A stretch of 64,000 nucleotides of DNA, from contig NZ_CP108414.1 of assembly GCF_035978755.1 (NCBI RefSeq), forward strand, positions 8,494,001 to 8,558,000, in the 5' to 3' direction. The first letter of the stretch is position 1. Each line of letters starts with the position of its first letter. The notes under the pieces were generated by a model that saw only the letters and a program-made list of their open reading frames with translations, was not told the origin of the DNA and did not search any database. The position numbers and the translations under genes were made by a program. The stretch is from Streptomyces sp. NBC_01298. GTDB taxonomy: Bacteria; Actinomycetota; Actinomycetes; Streptomycetales; Streptomycetaceae. Below are positions 1 to 7,885 of this stretch, piece after piece.

Positions 1-454
1 CGAAGGTGTCGGCGTAGGCGGCCCGGGTGGCCGAGCGCACGCCGTCGCAGGCGACCACCAGGTCGTACTCGGCGGCCAGTTGCCGCGGCGAGGGGGACTG
101 CGTGCGGTAGCGGACGTCCACCTCCAGGGCGGCGCAGCGGTCCTGGAGGATCTGCAGCAGCCGGCGCCGGCCCAGCGCGGCGAAACCGTGCCCGCCGGAG
201 GTCAGGGTCCGGCCGCGGTGGCGGACGTCGATGTCGCTCCAGCGGGCGAACTCCGCCGACATCGCGGCGTGTACGACGGGGTCGGCCTGGGCGATGCCGT
301 CGAGGGTCTCGTCGGAGAAGACCACCCCGAAGCCGAAGGTGTCGTCGGGAGCGTTGCGCTCCCAGACGGTCACCTCCCAGTGCGGGGAGATCTGCTTGGC
401 CAGGGCGGCGAAGTACAGGCCGCCCGGCCCGCCTCCGATGACTGCTATGCGCAC
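1..454 (-). CDS. FAD-dependent aromatic acyl-CoA monooxygenase (salicylyl-CoA 5-hydroxylase type), 3' end outside window
   Basis: Only the first ~151 codons are present; the gene runs off the left edge. Translated from GTG at 454 it opens with a Rossmann FAD motif (GGGPGGLYFA) and continues with VTVWERNAPDDTFGFGVVFS, typical of the salicylyl-CoA 5-hydroxylase / 2-aminobenzoyl-CoA monooxygenase family. A later VACDGVRS segment fits the second flavin motif of class A monooxygenases. The GTG start overlaps the stop of the upstream ligase gene by 10 bases, which implies translational coupling. The ligase would make the CoA thioester and this enzyme would hydroxylate it. The substrate (salicylate, anthranilate or another aromatic acid) cannot be decided, and a C-terminal oxidoreductase domain, if any, lies outside the window. 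Confidence 0.8.
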   Translation of the reverse strand, partial: MRIAVIGGGPGGLYFAALAKQISPHWEVTVWERNAPDDTFGFGVVFSDETLDGIAQADPVVHAAMSAEFARWSDIDVRHRGRTLTSGGHGFAALGRRRLLQILQDRCAALEVDVRYRTQSPSPRQLAAEYDLVVACDGVRSATRAAYADTF

Positions 455-2685
455 GGGGCGCCTCCTCGGTTGTTCTCGATCAGTTCGGGGGCCTGCCGGC
501 CGGCCTTCGTGAGCACCTCGCGGACCTCGGCGGGCCAGGGAGCGCTCCCCGTCGCACGGGCGGCGGAGTGGGCGATGACCATGCGGCCGGTGGCCGCCTC
601 CGGGCCTTCGGGTCCCTCCGCGCCTTCGGGTCCCTTCGGGCCCGGTTCACCGCGGACGGTGAAGGCGTAGTGGAGGGAACTCGCGCCGACCTTGGTGACG
701 CGCAGCTCCGTCCGCACGGCCTCGCCGAACCAGAGCCGGGCCCGGTAGTCGGCCTCGAAGTGGACGCGGGGCGTGCTGCCGAAGAGGTGCGACAGGCCCA
801 GGCGGCGCAGCAGCACGGCCTCGGCCGCCTCGACCCAGCGGATCACGGTGGAGTGGTGGTAGTGGCCCGCGGCGTCGGTGTCGGCCCACTCGACCCGGCG
901 CTCGACGACGACGCTGGGCAGGTCCGGCACCCGCGCCTCGGGACACCCGGCGGAGCACCCGCCGTCGTCCGGTGCCGGCACCGGTGCGGGTGCCGGTGCG
1001 GCCGCTGCGGCAGCGGCGGGGGCGGCCTCGGCCGGTTCCCGGCCCCGGGTGCGGAGTTCCCCGCGCCGGAGCTTGCCGGTCTCCGTACGGGGGAGCTCGG
1101 TGACGAACTCCACCGCACGCGGGTACTTGAACGGGGCGATCGTCGCCTTGACGTGCTCCTGGAGCTCGCGGACCGTCTCCGGGACGGCCGGGACGCCCGC
1201 GCGCAGCACCACGTACGCCTTGACGAGCATGCCGCGGCGTTCGTCGGGGACCCCGACCACACCGCAGTCCGCCACGTGGGGATGGTCGGCCAGCGCCTTC
1301 TCGACCTCGGGACCGGCGATGTTGTAGCCCGAGGAGACGATCATGTCGTCGCTGCGGGCCACGTACCAGAAGTAGCCCTCGGCGTCGCGGACGTAGGTGT
1401 CGCCCGTGATGTTCCAGCCGCCCCGGACGTACGTGGACTGGCGCGGGTCGTCCAGGTAGCGGCAGCCGGTGGGTCCGGTGACGGCCAGGAGACCGGGCCG
1501 GCCGTCGGGAACGGGTACCCCGTCCGCGTCCACCACGGCGGCGCGGTAGCCCGGTACCGGCCGGCCCGTGGAGCCGGGCCGGATGTCCTCGTCGGCCGCC
1601 GAGATGAACACGTGGAGCATCTCGGTGGCGCCGATGCCGTCGATGATGCGCAGCCCGGTGGCGGCGTGGAACTCCTCCCACACGGCGGCGGGCAGGGGCT
1701 CGCCCGCGGATACGCAGCGGCGCAGCCCGGCGAGCCGGCCCGCCGCACCCGCGGCCAGGATCGCGCGGTAGGCGGTGGGCGCCGTGAACAGGACGGTCAC
1801 CCCGTGTGCGGCGACCAGGTCGGCCAACTGCTGCGGCGTCGCGGACTCGACGAGCAGGGTGGCGGCCCCGACGCGCAAGGGGAAGACCACCAGCCCGCCG
1901 AGCCCGAAGGTGAACGCGAGCGGCGGGGTGCCGGTGAACACGTCGTCGGGCCGCGGGCGCAGGACGTGCCGGGAGAAGGTGTCGGCGTTGGCGAGCACGT
2001 CCCGGTGGAAGTGCAGGGTCGCCTTGGGGCGCCCGGTGGTGCCGGAGGTGAAGGCGATCAGGGCCACGTCGTCCGCGGCGGTGTCCACGGTGGTGAAGAC
2101 ACCGGCCTTGGACGAGCAGCGGACGGTGAGGTCGTCCTCGCCGGAGCCGCCGTACGCGAGCACCCGCGGGGCGGTGTACTCGGCGGCGTCCGGTTCGGCA
2201 TCGGTGGCGAAGCCGACCGCCGCCTCGATCTCCTCGAGGTAGCGGTGGTCGCACAGGGCGACGGCGGGGCGGCTGATCCGGCACAGCGCGGCGATCTCGG
2301 TGGCGCGGAGCAGCGGCACCGTGGTGACGGCCACGCCGCCGGCCTTGAGCACGCCGAACCAGGCGGCGACGAGCCAGGGGGTGTTCGGGCCGCGCAGCAG
2401 TACGCGGTTGCCGGGGACGATGCCGAGGTCCTCGGTGAGCACCTGGGCGACCTGGTCGGCACGCTGACGCAGTTCGCCGTAGGTCCAGCGTTCCTCGGCG
2501 GTCAGCAGACAGGGGCGGTCGGGGCCCCAGCGCTCGACGGCGTCGTCGAGGAGGCTGCGGGCGCAATTGAGCCGGTCCGGATAGTCCAACTCCGGCAGGT
2601 CGAAGTGGAGTTCGGGCCAGAGGTCGAACGGCGGGAGCCGGTCGCGGCAGAAGGTATCGGCGTGCGCCGAAGGGGAGAGCTCCAT
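445..2685 (-). CDS. Aromatic acid-CoA ligase fused to a C-terminal hotdog thioesterase domain
   Basis: A 746-residue protein with two parts. Residues ~1-540 form an ANL adenylating enzyme (FTSGTTGRPK phosphate loop, later TGDTYVRD and a PRTETGKLRR terminus with the catalytic Lys), closest in flavour to benzoate/2-aminobenzoate-CoA ligases. After an Ala/Pro linker (~545-580), residues ~590-720 carry a 4HBT hotdog domain beginning VEWADTDAAGHYHHS. The expected role is activation of an aromatic acid to its CoA thioester and, through the fused domain, release of the product acid after ring hydroxylation by the coupled downstream monooxygenase. The start at 2685 has a purine-rich CAGGGAGC-like stretch in the leader. 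The ligase-thioesterase fusion is the unusual part; substrate specificity is inferred only. Confidence 0.82.
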   Translation of the reverse strand: MELSPSAHADTFCRDRLPPFDLWPELHFDLPELDYPDRLNCARSLLDDAVERWGPDRPCLLTAEERWTYGELRQRADQVAQVLTEDLGIVPGNRVLLRGPNTPWLVAAWFGVLKAGGVAVTTVPLLRATEIAALCRISRPAVALCDHRYLEEIEAAVGFATDAEPDAAEYTAPRVLAYGGSGEDDLTVRCSSKAGVFTTVDTAADDVALIAFTSGTTGRPKATLHFHRDVLANADTFSRHVLRPRPDDVFTGTPPLAFTFGLGGLVVFPLRVGAATLLVESATPQQLADLVAAHGVTVLFTAPTAYRAILAAGAAGRLAGLRRCVSAGEPLPAAVWEEFHAATGLRIIDGIGATEMLHVFISAADEDIRPGSTGRPVPGYRAAVVDADGVPVPDGRPGLLAVTGPTGCRYLDDPRQSTYVRGGWNITGDTYVRDAEGYFWYVARSDDMIVSSGYNIAGPEVEKALADHPHVADCGVVGVPDERRGMLVKAYVVLRAGVPAVPETVRELQEHVKATIAPFKYPRAVEFVTELPRTETGKLRRGELRTRGREPAEAAPAAAAAAAPAPAPVPAPDDGGCSAGCPEARVPDLPSVVVERRVEWADTDAAGHYHHSTVIRWVEAAEAVLLRRLGLSHLFGSTPRVHFEADYRARLWFGEAVRTELRVTKVGASSLHYAFTVRGEPGPKGPEGAEGPEGPEAATGRMVIAHSAARATGSAPWPAEVREVLTKAGRQAPELIENNRGGAPCA

Positions 2686-2739
2686 GGGGCGGCACCTCGT
2701 TCAGGGAGCAGCGGGGGAGATGGGGCAAGTATCTCGATA

Positions 2740-2757
2740 AATTGGCGGCCGTCAATT
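2740..2757. promoter_or_regulatory. Near-palindromic candidate operator upstream of the ligase gene
   Basis: AATTGGCGGCCGTCAATT is a dyad with one mismatched pair, 55 bases upstream of the ligase start. The 13-base right half GGCGGCCGTCAAT recurs with one change at 9502-9514, upstream of the carboxylesterase at 7886-9436. It resembles a TetR-type operator, but no regulator gene adjoins it here. Confidence 0.35.
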
Positions 2758-2841
2758 CCTCGCCATATCTATGTGAGGCAATCGTCCCCCTCGACCGGTC
2801 TTCTCGGCCCCCTCGACCCCCCTCGGTTCCCCTTGATCCCG

Positions 2842-3336
2842 TCAGGCGGCCGGTACGCGCACGCGCACGGATTTGCCGAACTCATCGGCCTGGACGCTGA
2901 GTCGGCCGCCGACCTCGGTGGCCATCAGGTGCACGATCAGCAGGCCGCGCCCGTCCTCGGAGTCCTGGTCCACCTCGCCCCGCGGGTGCGGCAGCCGGGG
3001 CAGTGAGGGGGATCCGTCGGTGACCTCCAGCAGGAGCCAGCCCCCGCGCAGGGAGACCTCGACGCGCAGACGGCCCGCGCCGCCGGCGTGCAGGACGACG
3101 TTCCCGACCAGCTCGCTCGCGGCCAGCAGCAGGACGTCCGCGATCTCGGCGGAGACCTCCCAGCCCTCGAGCACCGAGCGCACGCGGGAGCGGATCAGGG
3201 GAACGGTCGCCGCGGTGGGCTCCGCGGCCCAGCGGCCGAAGCCGCGGGCCCGGGGGGTGGGGGCGGGGGCGGTGGCGAGGGCGGCGGCGTCCGGGCCCGT
3301 AGTGGACCGGATGGCGGGGGGTGTGGAGGTGAGCAT
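2842..3336 (-). CDS. HATPase_c-type ATP-binding regulatory protein (anti-sigma-factor-like)
   Basis: Read from ATG 3336 (GGGAG ribosome site 6 bases upstream) the product is 164 residues. After a ~45-residue Ala/Pro-rich leader comes a single GHKL ATPase domain: AASELVGNVVLHAGG is the N box with the Asn that binds Mg-ATP, LEVTDGSPSLP is the G1 box and EDGRGLLIVHLMA the G2 box. Stand-alone proteins of this type are abundant in Streptomyces and act as SpoIIAB/RsbW-like regulators, although most lack a characterised partner. A longer reading frame extends upstream to 3612, but that part has no domain and would run through the palindrome at 3452-3463. No cognate anti-anti-sigma or sigma gene is adjacent. 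Confidence 0.8.
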   Translation of the reverse strand: MLTSTPPAIRSTTGPDAAALATAPAPTPRARGFGRWAAEPTAATVPLIRSRVRSVLEGWEVSAEIADVLLLAASELVGNVVLHAGGAGRLRVEVSLRGGWLLLEVTDGSPSLPRLPHPRGEVDQDSEDGRGLLIVHLMATEVGGRLSVQADEFGKSVRVRVPAA

Positions 3337-3451
3337 GGCGTGCTCCCGGAGGGGAAGGCGACGACATTTGCGCAGTGGCTCGTGTAACTGCCGGGGAACT
3401 GAGACGGCCCGTGCTCTTGTGGTCTGCGGAAACGCGTCGCTAGAGTCGTGA

Positions 3452-3463
3452 TTACACGTGTAA
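3452..3463. promoter_or_regulatory. 12-bp perfect palindrome TTACACGTGTAA between divergent genes
   Basis: A perfect dyad between the divergent ATP-binding protein gene (start 3336) and alpha/beta hydrolase gene (start 3612), 115 and 148 bases from the two starts. The same word is at 57886-57897 and imperfect copies are at 7834-7845, 11147-11158 and 11259-11270. The CG-centred form is typical of LacI-family operators, and a LacI regulator lies at 6777-7784. Confidence 0.5.
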
Positions 3464-3611
3464 CACGCTAGGCCTCCTCCCCGGCTCGCGCAAGCATTTC
3501 GGACATACGTTACGAAGCCTTGTCCGCACCGTTCGCGAGGCCGGGGCCGGATCCGCCGACCCGCACCTGGACCCGTCGGCCCCCTGGGCCGAGCAGATTG
3601 GAAGGGCCGCA

Positions 3612-4571
3612 ATGACCCAATCGCCCCCCGCCGCGATCGACACGGCGGACATGACCTGGCCGCCGCCGCCGTTCCGGACCCCCGTGTCCCCCGTCGTGGA
3701 CGCGGACGGAGTCCGCCGCTTCGAGGGGATCACCTACGCGACCTCGCCCGGCTACCGTCCCCGGCTGCTCGACGTCCACGTACCCGCGGGTGAGGGCCGC
3801 TTCCCGGTGGTGGTGTGGATCCACGGCGGCGGCTGGCTGGACGGCGACCGGCGCTACCCGCCGCCGACCGTGCCCGTCGAGCTGCTGCACGGGTCGGTGC
3901 TGGGGGCGGGGCTGGCCCTCGTCTCGATCGACTACCGGCACAGCCTGGAGGCCCCCTTCCCGGCCCAGCTGCACGACGTGAAGGCCGCTATCCGCTACGT
4001 CCGGCAGTTCGCCACCGAGCTGGGCCTCGACCCGGACCGGATCGGTGTCTGGGGCGAGTCCGCCGGTGGCCACCTGGCGGCCCTCGCCGGGGTCGTCGGC
4101 GCGGACACCCCGGACGCCGCGGCGCTGGAGGGCGCGCACGGAGTGGGCGCCGGCGACACCGCCGTACGGGCCGTCGTCGACTGGTACGGGGTCTCCGACC
4201 TGGTCACCCTCTCCGAGCACCCCATGCCGGCGTTCCCGCCGCTGCCCGGCGGAGCCGAGTTCCCCGACCCGTACGAAGCCCTGCTGGGCGCGTCCGTCGC
4301 GGAGAGCCCGGACCTGGCGCGGGCCGCGAGCCCGGTCACGTACGCCGTCGAGGGCTCCGACCCGCCGCCGTTCCTCCTGGTCCACGGAACCCTCGACGGC
4401 CTGGTCCCGTACAGCCAGAGCGAGGAACTCGCCGCGGCCCTCACGAAGGCCGGGGGCGAGGTGCTCCTGACCCCGGTGGAAGGCGCGGACCACATCTTCC
4501 TAGGCTCGCCCGACATCGGCCGCATCGTCGCCGACAGCGTGGCCTTCCTCGCCCGCCACCTGGGCGCCTGA
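3612..4571 (+). CDS. Alpha/beta hydrolase, HSL/BD-FAE-type esterase
   Basis: A 319-residue cytoplasmic esterase with the hormone-sensitive-lipase layout: HGGGWL oxyanion motif (~residue 76), nucleophile elbow GESAGG with Ser150, Asp262 in HGTLDGLVP and His294 in GADHIF. There is no signal peptide. The ATG at 3612 follows GGAAGGGCCGCA, a good ribosome site. The gene diverges from the ATP-binding protein gene and has the TTACACGTGTAA palindrome in its upstream region. It is one of three esterase genes between 3.6 and 15.8 kb. Natural substrate unknown; small acyl esters are usual for the family. Confidence 0.85.
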   Translation: MTQSPPAAIDTADMTWPPPPFRTPVSPVVDADGVRRFEGITYATSPGYRPRLLDVHVPAGEGRFPVVVWIHGGGWLDGDRRYPPPTVPVELLHGSVLGAGLALVSIDYRHSLEAPFPAQLHDVKAAIRYVRQFATELGLDPDRIGVWGESAGGHLAALAGVVGADTPDAAALEGAHGVGAGDTAVRAVVDWYGVSDLVTLSEHPMPAFPPLPGGAEFPDPYEALLGASVAESPDLARAASPVTYAVEGSDPPPFLLVHGTLDGLVPYSQSEELAAALTKAGGEVLLTPVEGADHIFLGSPDIGRIVADSVAFLARHLGA

Positions 4572-4589
4572 GGCTCGTAGGGGGAGAAG

Positions 4590-4631
4590 CGACGGCCCCG
4601 GCGGCGGCACCTGCCGCGGCCGGGGCCGTCG
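4590..4631. terminator. Strong stem-loop between convergent genes
   Basis: A 13-bp perfect stem (4590-4602 with 4619-4631, CGACGGCCCCGGC arm) around a 16-base loop, between the hydrolase stop at 4571 and the convergent beta-helix gene stop at 4660. It probably terminates in both directions. Two tandem copies of a TCGCCGGAGCGTCG unit follow it. Confidence 0.6.
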
Positions 4632-4659
4632 TCGCCGGAGCGTCGTCGCCGGAGCGTCG

Positions 4660-6048
4660 TCAGCCGGTGCAGCCGGGGACGGCCCCGGCCGGGCCGCAGT
4701 TGTTCGGCCGATTGGCGCGGACGTCGTCACCCTTCAGCGTGAGGACCCCGGAGGCCTTGAAGATGCCGCCGCCGTCACCCGCCCGGTTGTGCGTGAGAGC
4801 GTTCTCCTCCAGCGTCGTGCCGCCCAGACCCTCGGGTCCGCCGGCGGTGTAGAGGCCGCCGCCCTGCGCGGTGCCGCCCTTCGCGACGGCCGTGTTGCGC
4901 AGGACCTCGTTGCGCTTGGCCGTCAGGCTGCCGCCGTCAGGATTGTCGAGGCCGCCGCCCTGAGCCGTGCCGCCCGGTGCGTCGGCGGTATTGCCGGTGA
5001 TCCGGCTGTCGGCCAGGTCGAGTGTCCCGAAGGGGCCCACGCGGACGCCGCCGCCGCGAGCGGTCCCGTTCTCCGCGACGGCCCGGTTGCCGCTGATCTT
5101 CACGCCGCTCACGGTCATCAGGGCGTTGTTGGCGATGCCGCCGCCCTGGGCCGTGCCGTGCGGGCTGTCGGAGGTGTTGTCCGTGATGCCGCCGCCGGTG
5201 ATGGTCATCCGGCCCGGCTCCGGGATGCCGTTGGAGACGGCGCCGCGCGCGAACCCGCCCCGCGCGAAGGCACGGTTCTTGCTGACGACCGTGTCCCGAA
5301 CGGTCGTCTCCGCGAAGCTGATGATGCCGGCCCCGAACGCGAAGCTCTGGGTGTTCTCGGTGACGGTGGCCGTGTTCCCGGTCAGCCGGGAATCGGTGAC
5401 CGTGAGCGGACCGTCGTTGGCGATGCCGCCTCCCGCGGCGCCGCTGCCGAGGTCGGAGCCGCTGTAGATGACGTGGTTTCCGCTCACCTCGGTCCCGCTC
5501 ACGCTGCCGGTGCCGGGGCTGTCGATGCCGCCGCCCTGGGCGAACACGTCCGAGCGGGACGTGTTCCCGGTGATTCTGCTGCGGGTCACGCTCATCTTTC
5601 CGGCGTTGGAGATGCCGCCGCCGCAGGCCAGGCCCGGCGGGTCGGGGAAAGCGGGGCAGTCCGTGGCGAAGCCGCCGCTGATCGTGGTGCGGTCGAGCGT
5701 GAGGTTCCCCGCCGGGCCTACGAAGAGGATCCGGAACTGCGGCACCTTGCGCCCTCGCTCGTCCCGCTTGATCGTGGCCCCGCGCCCGTCGATGGTGATC
5801 TCGCTGGTGATCACCGGCAGCCCGTTGCCGGGATTCACCGGGTCCGGAGCCGTCAGCCCGTAGGTGCACGTGTGCGCCAGCTGGAGGGTGTCCGGTCCTG
5901 GTGAGCCGTTCGCGGTGGTGATCGCGGCGATCAGATCGGGAACCGAGCAGGGAACCCGCACCGTGGCGGCGTGGGCGGCCGGGGCGGGGACCGCCACCAA
6001 CGCGCCCGCCACGAGGCCGAGGACGGCCGGAACATGCCGACGAGACAT
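4660..6048 (-). CDS. Secreted right-handed parallel beta-helix repeat protein
   Basis: 462 residues. The N-terminus (MSRRHVPAVLGLVAGALVAV...APAAHA-A) is a Sec signal peptide with cleavage after AHA near residue 28. The rest is built of 20-30-residue units containing GGGI-N/D, V-S/T-SR-ITGNT and GTAQGGG motifs, the pattern of polymorphic-membrane-protein or pectate-lyase-like beta-helices. A CSLREA-like start (VRVPCSVPDLIAAITTANGS) precedes the repeats. Scattered Cys pairs suggest disulfides outside the cell. No catalytic motif is recognisable; an adhesin-like or surface structural role is the usual guess. It converges on the hydrolase gene with the 4590-4631 hairpin between. Confidence 0.8.
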   Translation of the reverse strand: MSRRHVPAVLGLVAGALVAVPAPAAHAATVRVPCSVPDLIAAITTANGSPGPDTLQLAHTCTYGLTAPDPVNPGNGLPVITSEITIDGRGATIKRDERGRKVPQFRILFVGPAGNLTLDRTTISGGFATDCPAFPDPPGLACGGGISNAGKMSVTRSRITGNTSRSDVFAQGGGIDSPGTGSVSGTEVSGNHVIYSGSDLGSGAAGGGIANDGPLTVTDSRLTGNTATVTENTQSFAFGAGIISFAETTVRDTVVSKNRAFARGGFARGAVSNGIPEPGRMTITGGGITDNTSDSPHGTAQGGGIANNALMTVSGVKISGNRAVAENGTARGGGVRVGPFGTLDLADSRITGNTADAPGGTAQGGGLDNPDGGSLTAKRNEVLRNTAVAKGGTAQGGGLYTAGGPEGLGGTTLEENALTHNRAGDGGGIFKASGVLTLKGDDVRANRPNNCGPAGAVPGCTG

Positions 6049-6262
6049 CGGGGGACTCCTCCTTCTGCGCTTCCGGACCGGCCGTCAGGGCGCCGCGGCC
6101 GACCGAGCCCAGCCGACCACGGGCGCCCGCGCTCGGCTCCCCGGCTTGATCCATACAGGCGGGCGGACGCCTCGGACGGAGCAGGAGGGCGTACGGACAT
6201 GGTTCGACGAGAAGACCGGATGCGGAGTGCCGAATCGTGGAGCGTCATGGCAGCATCGGCGG

Positions 6263-6727
6263 ATGATCAACGCTGAGGACCTGGTCGGGAGGCACCTGCT
6301 GAAGGTGACGACGTCCTGGCACCACTACCAGGAGACCGAGCCCTCCCTCCTGCACATGTGGCTCCACATGGAGGGCCTTGGCCCCGTCCGGTTCCACACA
6401 CCGGGCGACGGGCTGTCCCTGGAGATCGACCGGCCTCACGGCCCTTACGGCATGGACGAATACGGCCGCACCACGGTCGAGGAGGACCTACCCGACTTCC
6501 CCATGACGCGGTTCGTCGGCCGGCGGATCCTCGCCGTCCGGGAGATCCGCTACCGGCACGACACCTACGACTTCGCCGTCGGTGTCACCGTCCGGTTTCC
6601 CGGCGGCACCATCCGCATCCTCAACCTCGCGGACGAGATCGTCCTGGCCCACGACCAGCACCTGGGTCCGGTTGAGGCGCATCTCCACGAGACGGCGACG
6701 CCCACGATCCCGGACGCCTCGCCGTGA
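6263..6727 (+). CDS. Conserved hypothetical protein, 154 aa
   Basis: From ATG 6263 the product is MINAEDLVGRHLLKVTTSWH..., ending PTIPDASP. It is soluble, mixed alpha/beta in look, with no signal peptide, membrane segment or recognised motif. The open frame continues upstream to 5864, but that part is the antisense of the beta-helix gene leader and has no coding character. No convincing ribosome site precedes 6263 (GGCGGATG only), so a leaderless or weakly initiated start is possible. Function unknown. Confidence 0.6.
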   Translation: MINAEDLVGRHLLKVTTSWHHYQETEPSLLHMWLHMEGLGPVRFHTPGDGLSLEIDRPHGPYGMDEYGRTTVEEDLPDFPMTRFVGRRILAVREIRYRHDTYDFAVGVTVRFPGGTIRILNLADEIVLAHDQHLGPVEAHLHETATPTIPDASP

Positions 6728-6776
6728 GTCGACACGCGCTCGGGGGCCGATTCCCGGCCCCGTCGGTGGGCGGTGC

Positions 6777-7784
6777 TCAGGTGGTTTCGCGTTGGACCAG
6801 GATCGCCTCTATGTCCGGTACGGGCGCCGTGGTGCCCGTTTCGATCAGGTCGTGCACGGCGTCGGCGACCATGGCCGGGGAGGCCAGTTGGAGGCGGATC
6901 GAGGTCAGCGGGGGTTCCTGGAGGGCGGAGAGGAGCAGGTCGTCGGAACCCATGACCGCCACGTCCTGCGGTACGGAGATCCCCTCGGCCCGTAGCGCGT
7001 GGAGGAGCAGGGCGGCGTACTCGTCGTTGTACGCGAAGACGGAGTCCAGCCCGAGGCTCCGCCAGCGCCGGGCCAGCGCGGTCGCGGACTCCCGGGTGTA
7101 GGCGAGTTCCACCGGAGTCACCGTGGCCATGTGGCGGGCGGCCACCGATTCGGCGCCGATGAGCCTCGGCTCGGCGAACAGGCCGAGGCCGCGTTCCTGG
7201 GGCATGACCACGCCGATACGGGTCCGGCCGCGCGCGATCAGGTGCTCGGCGGCGGTGCTCCCGATGAGGGCGTGGTCGAAGCCGATGGTGTGCACGCCGG
7301 GCACGGGGCGGGCGGCGAAGGCGATCAGCCCCCGTACCCCGGCGCGCCGGAGCAGATCGGCGGCCTGCTCGGTGAGGCGGTCGCCGTCGAGGGCGATGAC
7401 GGCCGCCGGACGCAGTTCGGCCCAGGCGCGGGCGGCGTCGAGGGAATTGTCGAAACGTCCGGCGTGCAGGACCGCGGTGTAGCCGTGCCGCTCCAGCTCG
7501 CTGTGCAGGTCGTCGACCCAGTCGCTGACGAGGCGGCCGACCGCTGAGATCGACGAGGGCATCAGGACGAGATTGCTGCGACCGGCCCGCAGGGACCGGG
7601 CCGCGGCGTGCGGTACGTAGCCCAGCTGCCGGGCGGCGTCGAGGACGCGCGCGCGGGCGGCTTCGCCGACGCGGTGGCCCTGGGTGTCGTTGAGGACGAA
7701 TGAGACCGTGGCGCGGGACACCCCGGCGAGGCGGGCCACGTCGGCGCTGGTCGGGGACGCCGGAACAGGAGTGTCTTTTGCCAT
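6777..7784 (-). CDS. LacI-family transcriptional regulator
   Basis: 335 residues. N-terminal helix-turn-helix (TSADVARLAGVSRATVSFVL, then hinge AARQLGYVPHAAARSLRAGR with the minor-groove Leu context), then a periplasmic-binding-protein-like effector domain (~65-330) ending in the dimer-interface signature QDVAVMGSDDLLLSALQEPPLTSI. It lies 101 bases downstream of the same-strand carboxylesterase with a hairpin between, so it probably has its own promoter. The leader carries CCTTCGAAGG and TTACACGAGTTA (7824-7845), the latter two changes from the TTACACGTGTAA palindrome, suggesting autoregulation. It is a candidate controller of the neighbouring esterase/MFS genes; the effector is unknown. Confidence 0.88.
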   Translation of the reverse strand: MAKDTPVPASPTSADVARLAGVSRATVSFVLNDTQGHRVGEAARARVLDAARQLGYVPHAAARSLRAGRSNLVLMPSSISAVGRLVSDWVDDLHSELERHGYTAVLHAGRFDNSLDAARAWAELRPAAVIALDGDRLTEQAADLLRRAGVRGLIAFAARPVPGVHTIGFDHALIGSTAAEHLIARGRTRIGVVMPQERGLGLFAEPRLIGAESVAARHMATVTPVELAYTRESATALARRWRSLGLDSVFAYNDEYAALLLHALRAEGISVPQDVAVMGSDDLLLSALQEPPLTSIRLQLASPAMVADAVHDLIETGTTAPVPDIEAILVQRETT

Positions 7785-7823
7785 GACGTCGATCGACGCT
7801 CCTCTTGATCGGCTCGATCCTTC

Positions 7824-7845
7824 CCTTCGAAGGTTACACGAGTTA
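7824..7845. promoter_or_regulatory. Candidate autoregulatory operators of the LacI gene
   Basis: Between the LacI start (7784) and the esterase stop (7886) are a perfect 10-bp palindrome CCTTCGAAGG (7824-7833) and the 12-mer TTACACGAGTTA (7834-7845), which differs at two positions from TTACACGTGTAA found at 3452 and 57886. Their location 40-61 bases upstream of the regulator start suits autoregulation. Confidence 0.4.
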
Positions 7846-7861
7846 GATCAAGGGAGCGCGG

Positions 7862-7881
7862 GCCCGCCCGGATGGGCGGGC
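7862..7881 (-). terminator. Hairpin after the carboxylesterase gene
   Basis: GCCCGCCC (7862-7869) and GGGCGGGC (7874-7881) form an 8-bp stem with a GGAT loop, just beyond the esterase stop codon on the minus strand. It separates the esterase from the LacI gene. Confidence 0.55.
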
Positions 7882-7885
7882 GGGC

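Noticed and set aside
568..3006. Long plus-strand open frame across the ligase gene
   Set aside because: It is the antisense shadow of the ligase: Gly/Arg/Val-rich low complexity, no domain, and the ligase frame has full motif support.
7862..7881. Possible riboswitch or CRISPR-like structure among the many GC hairpins
   Set aside because: These stems are simple terminators. No repeat-spacer periodicity or conserved riboswitch core is visible anywhere in the window.
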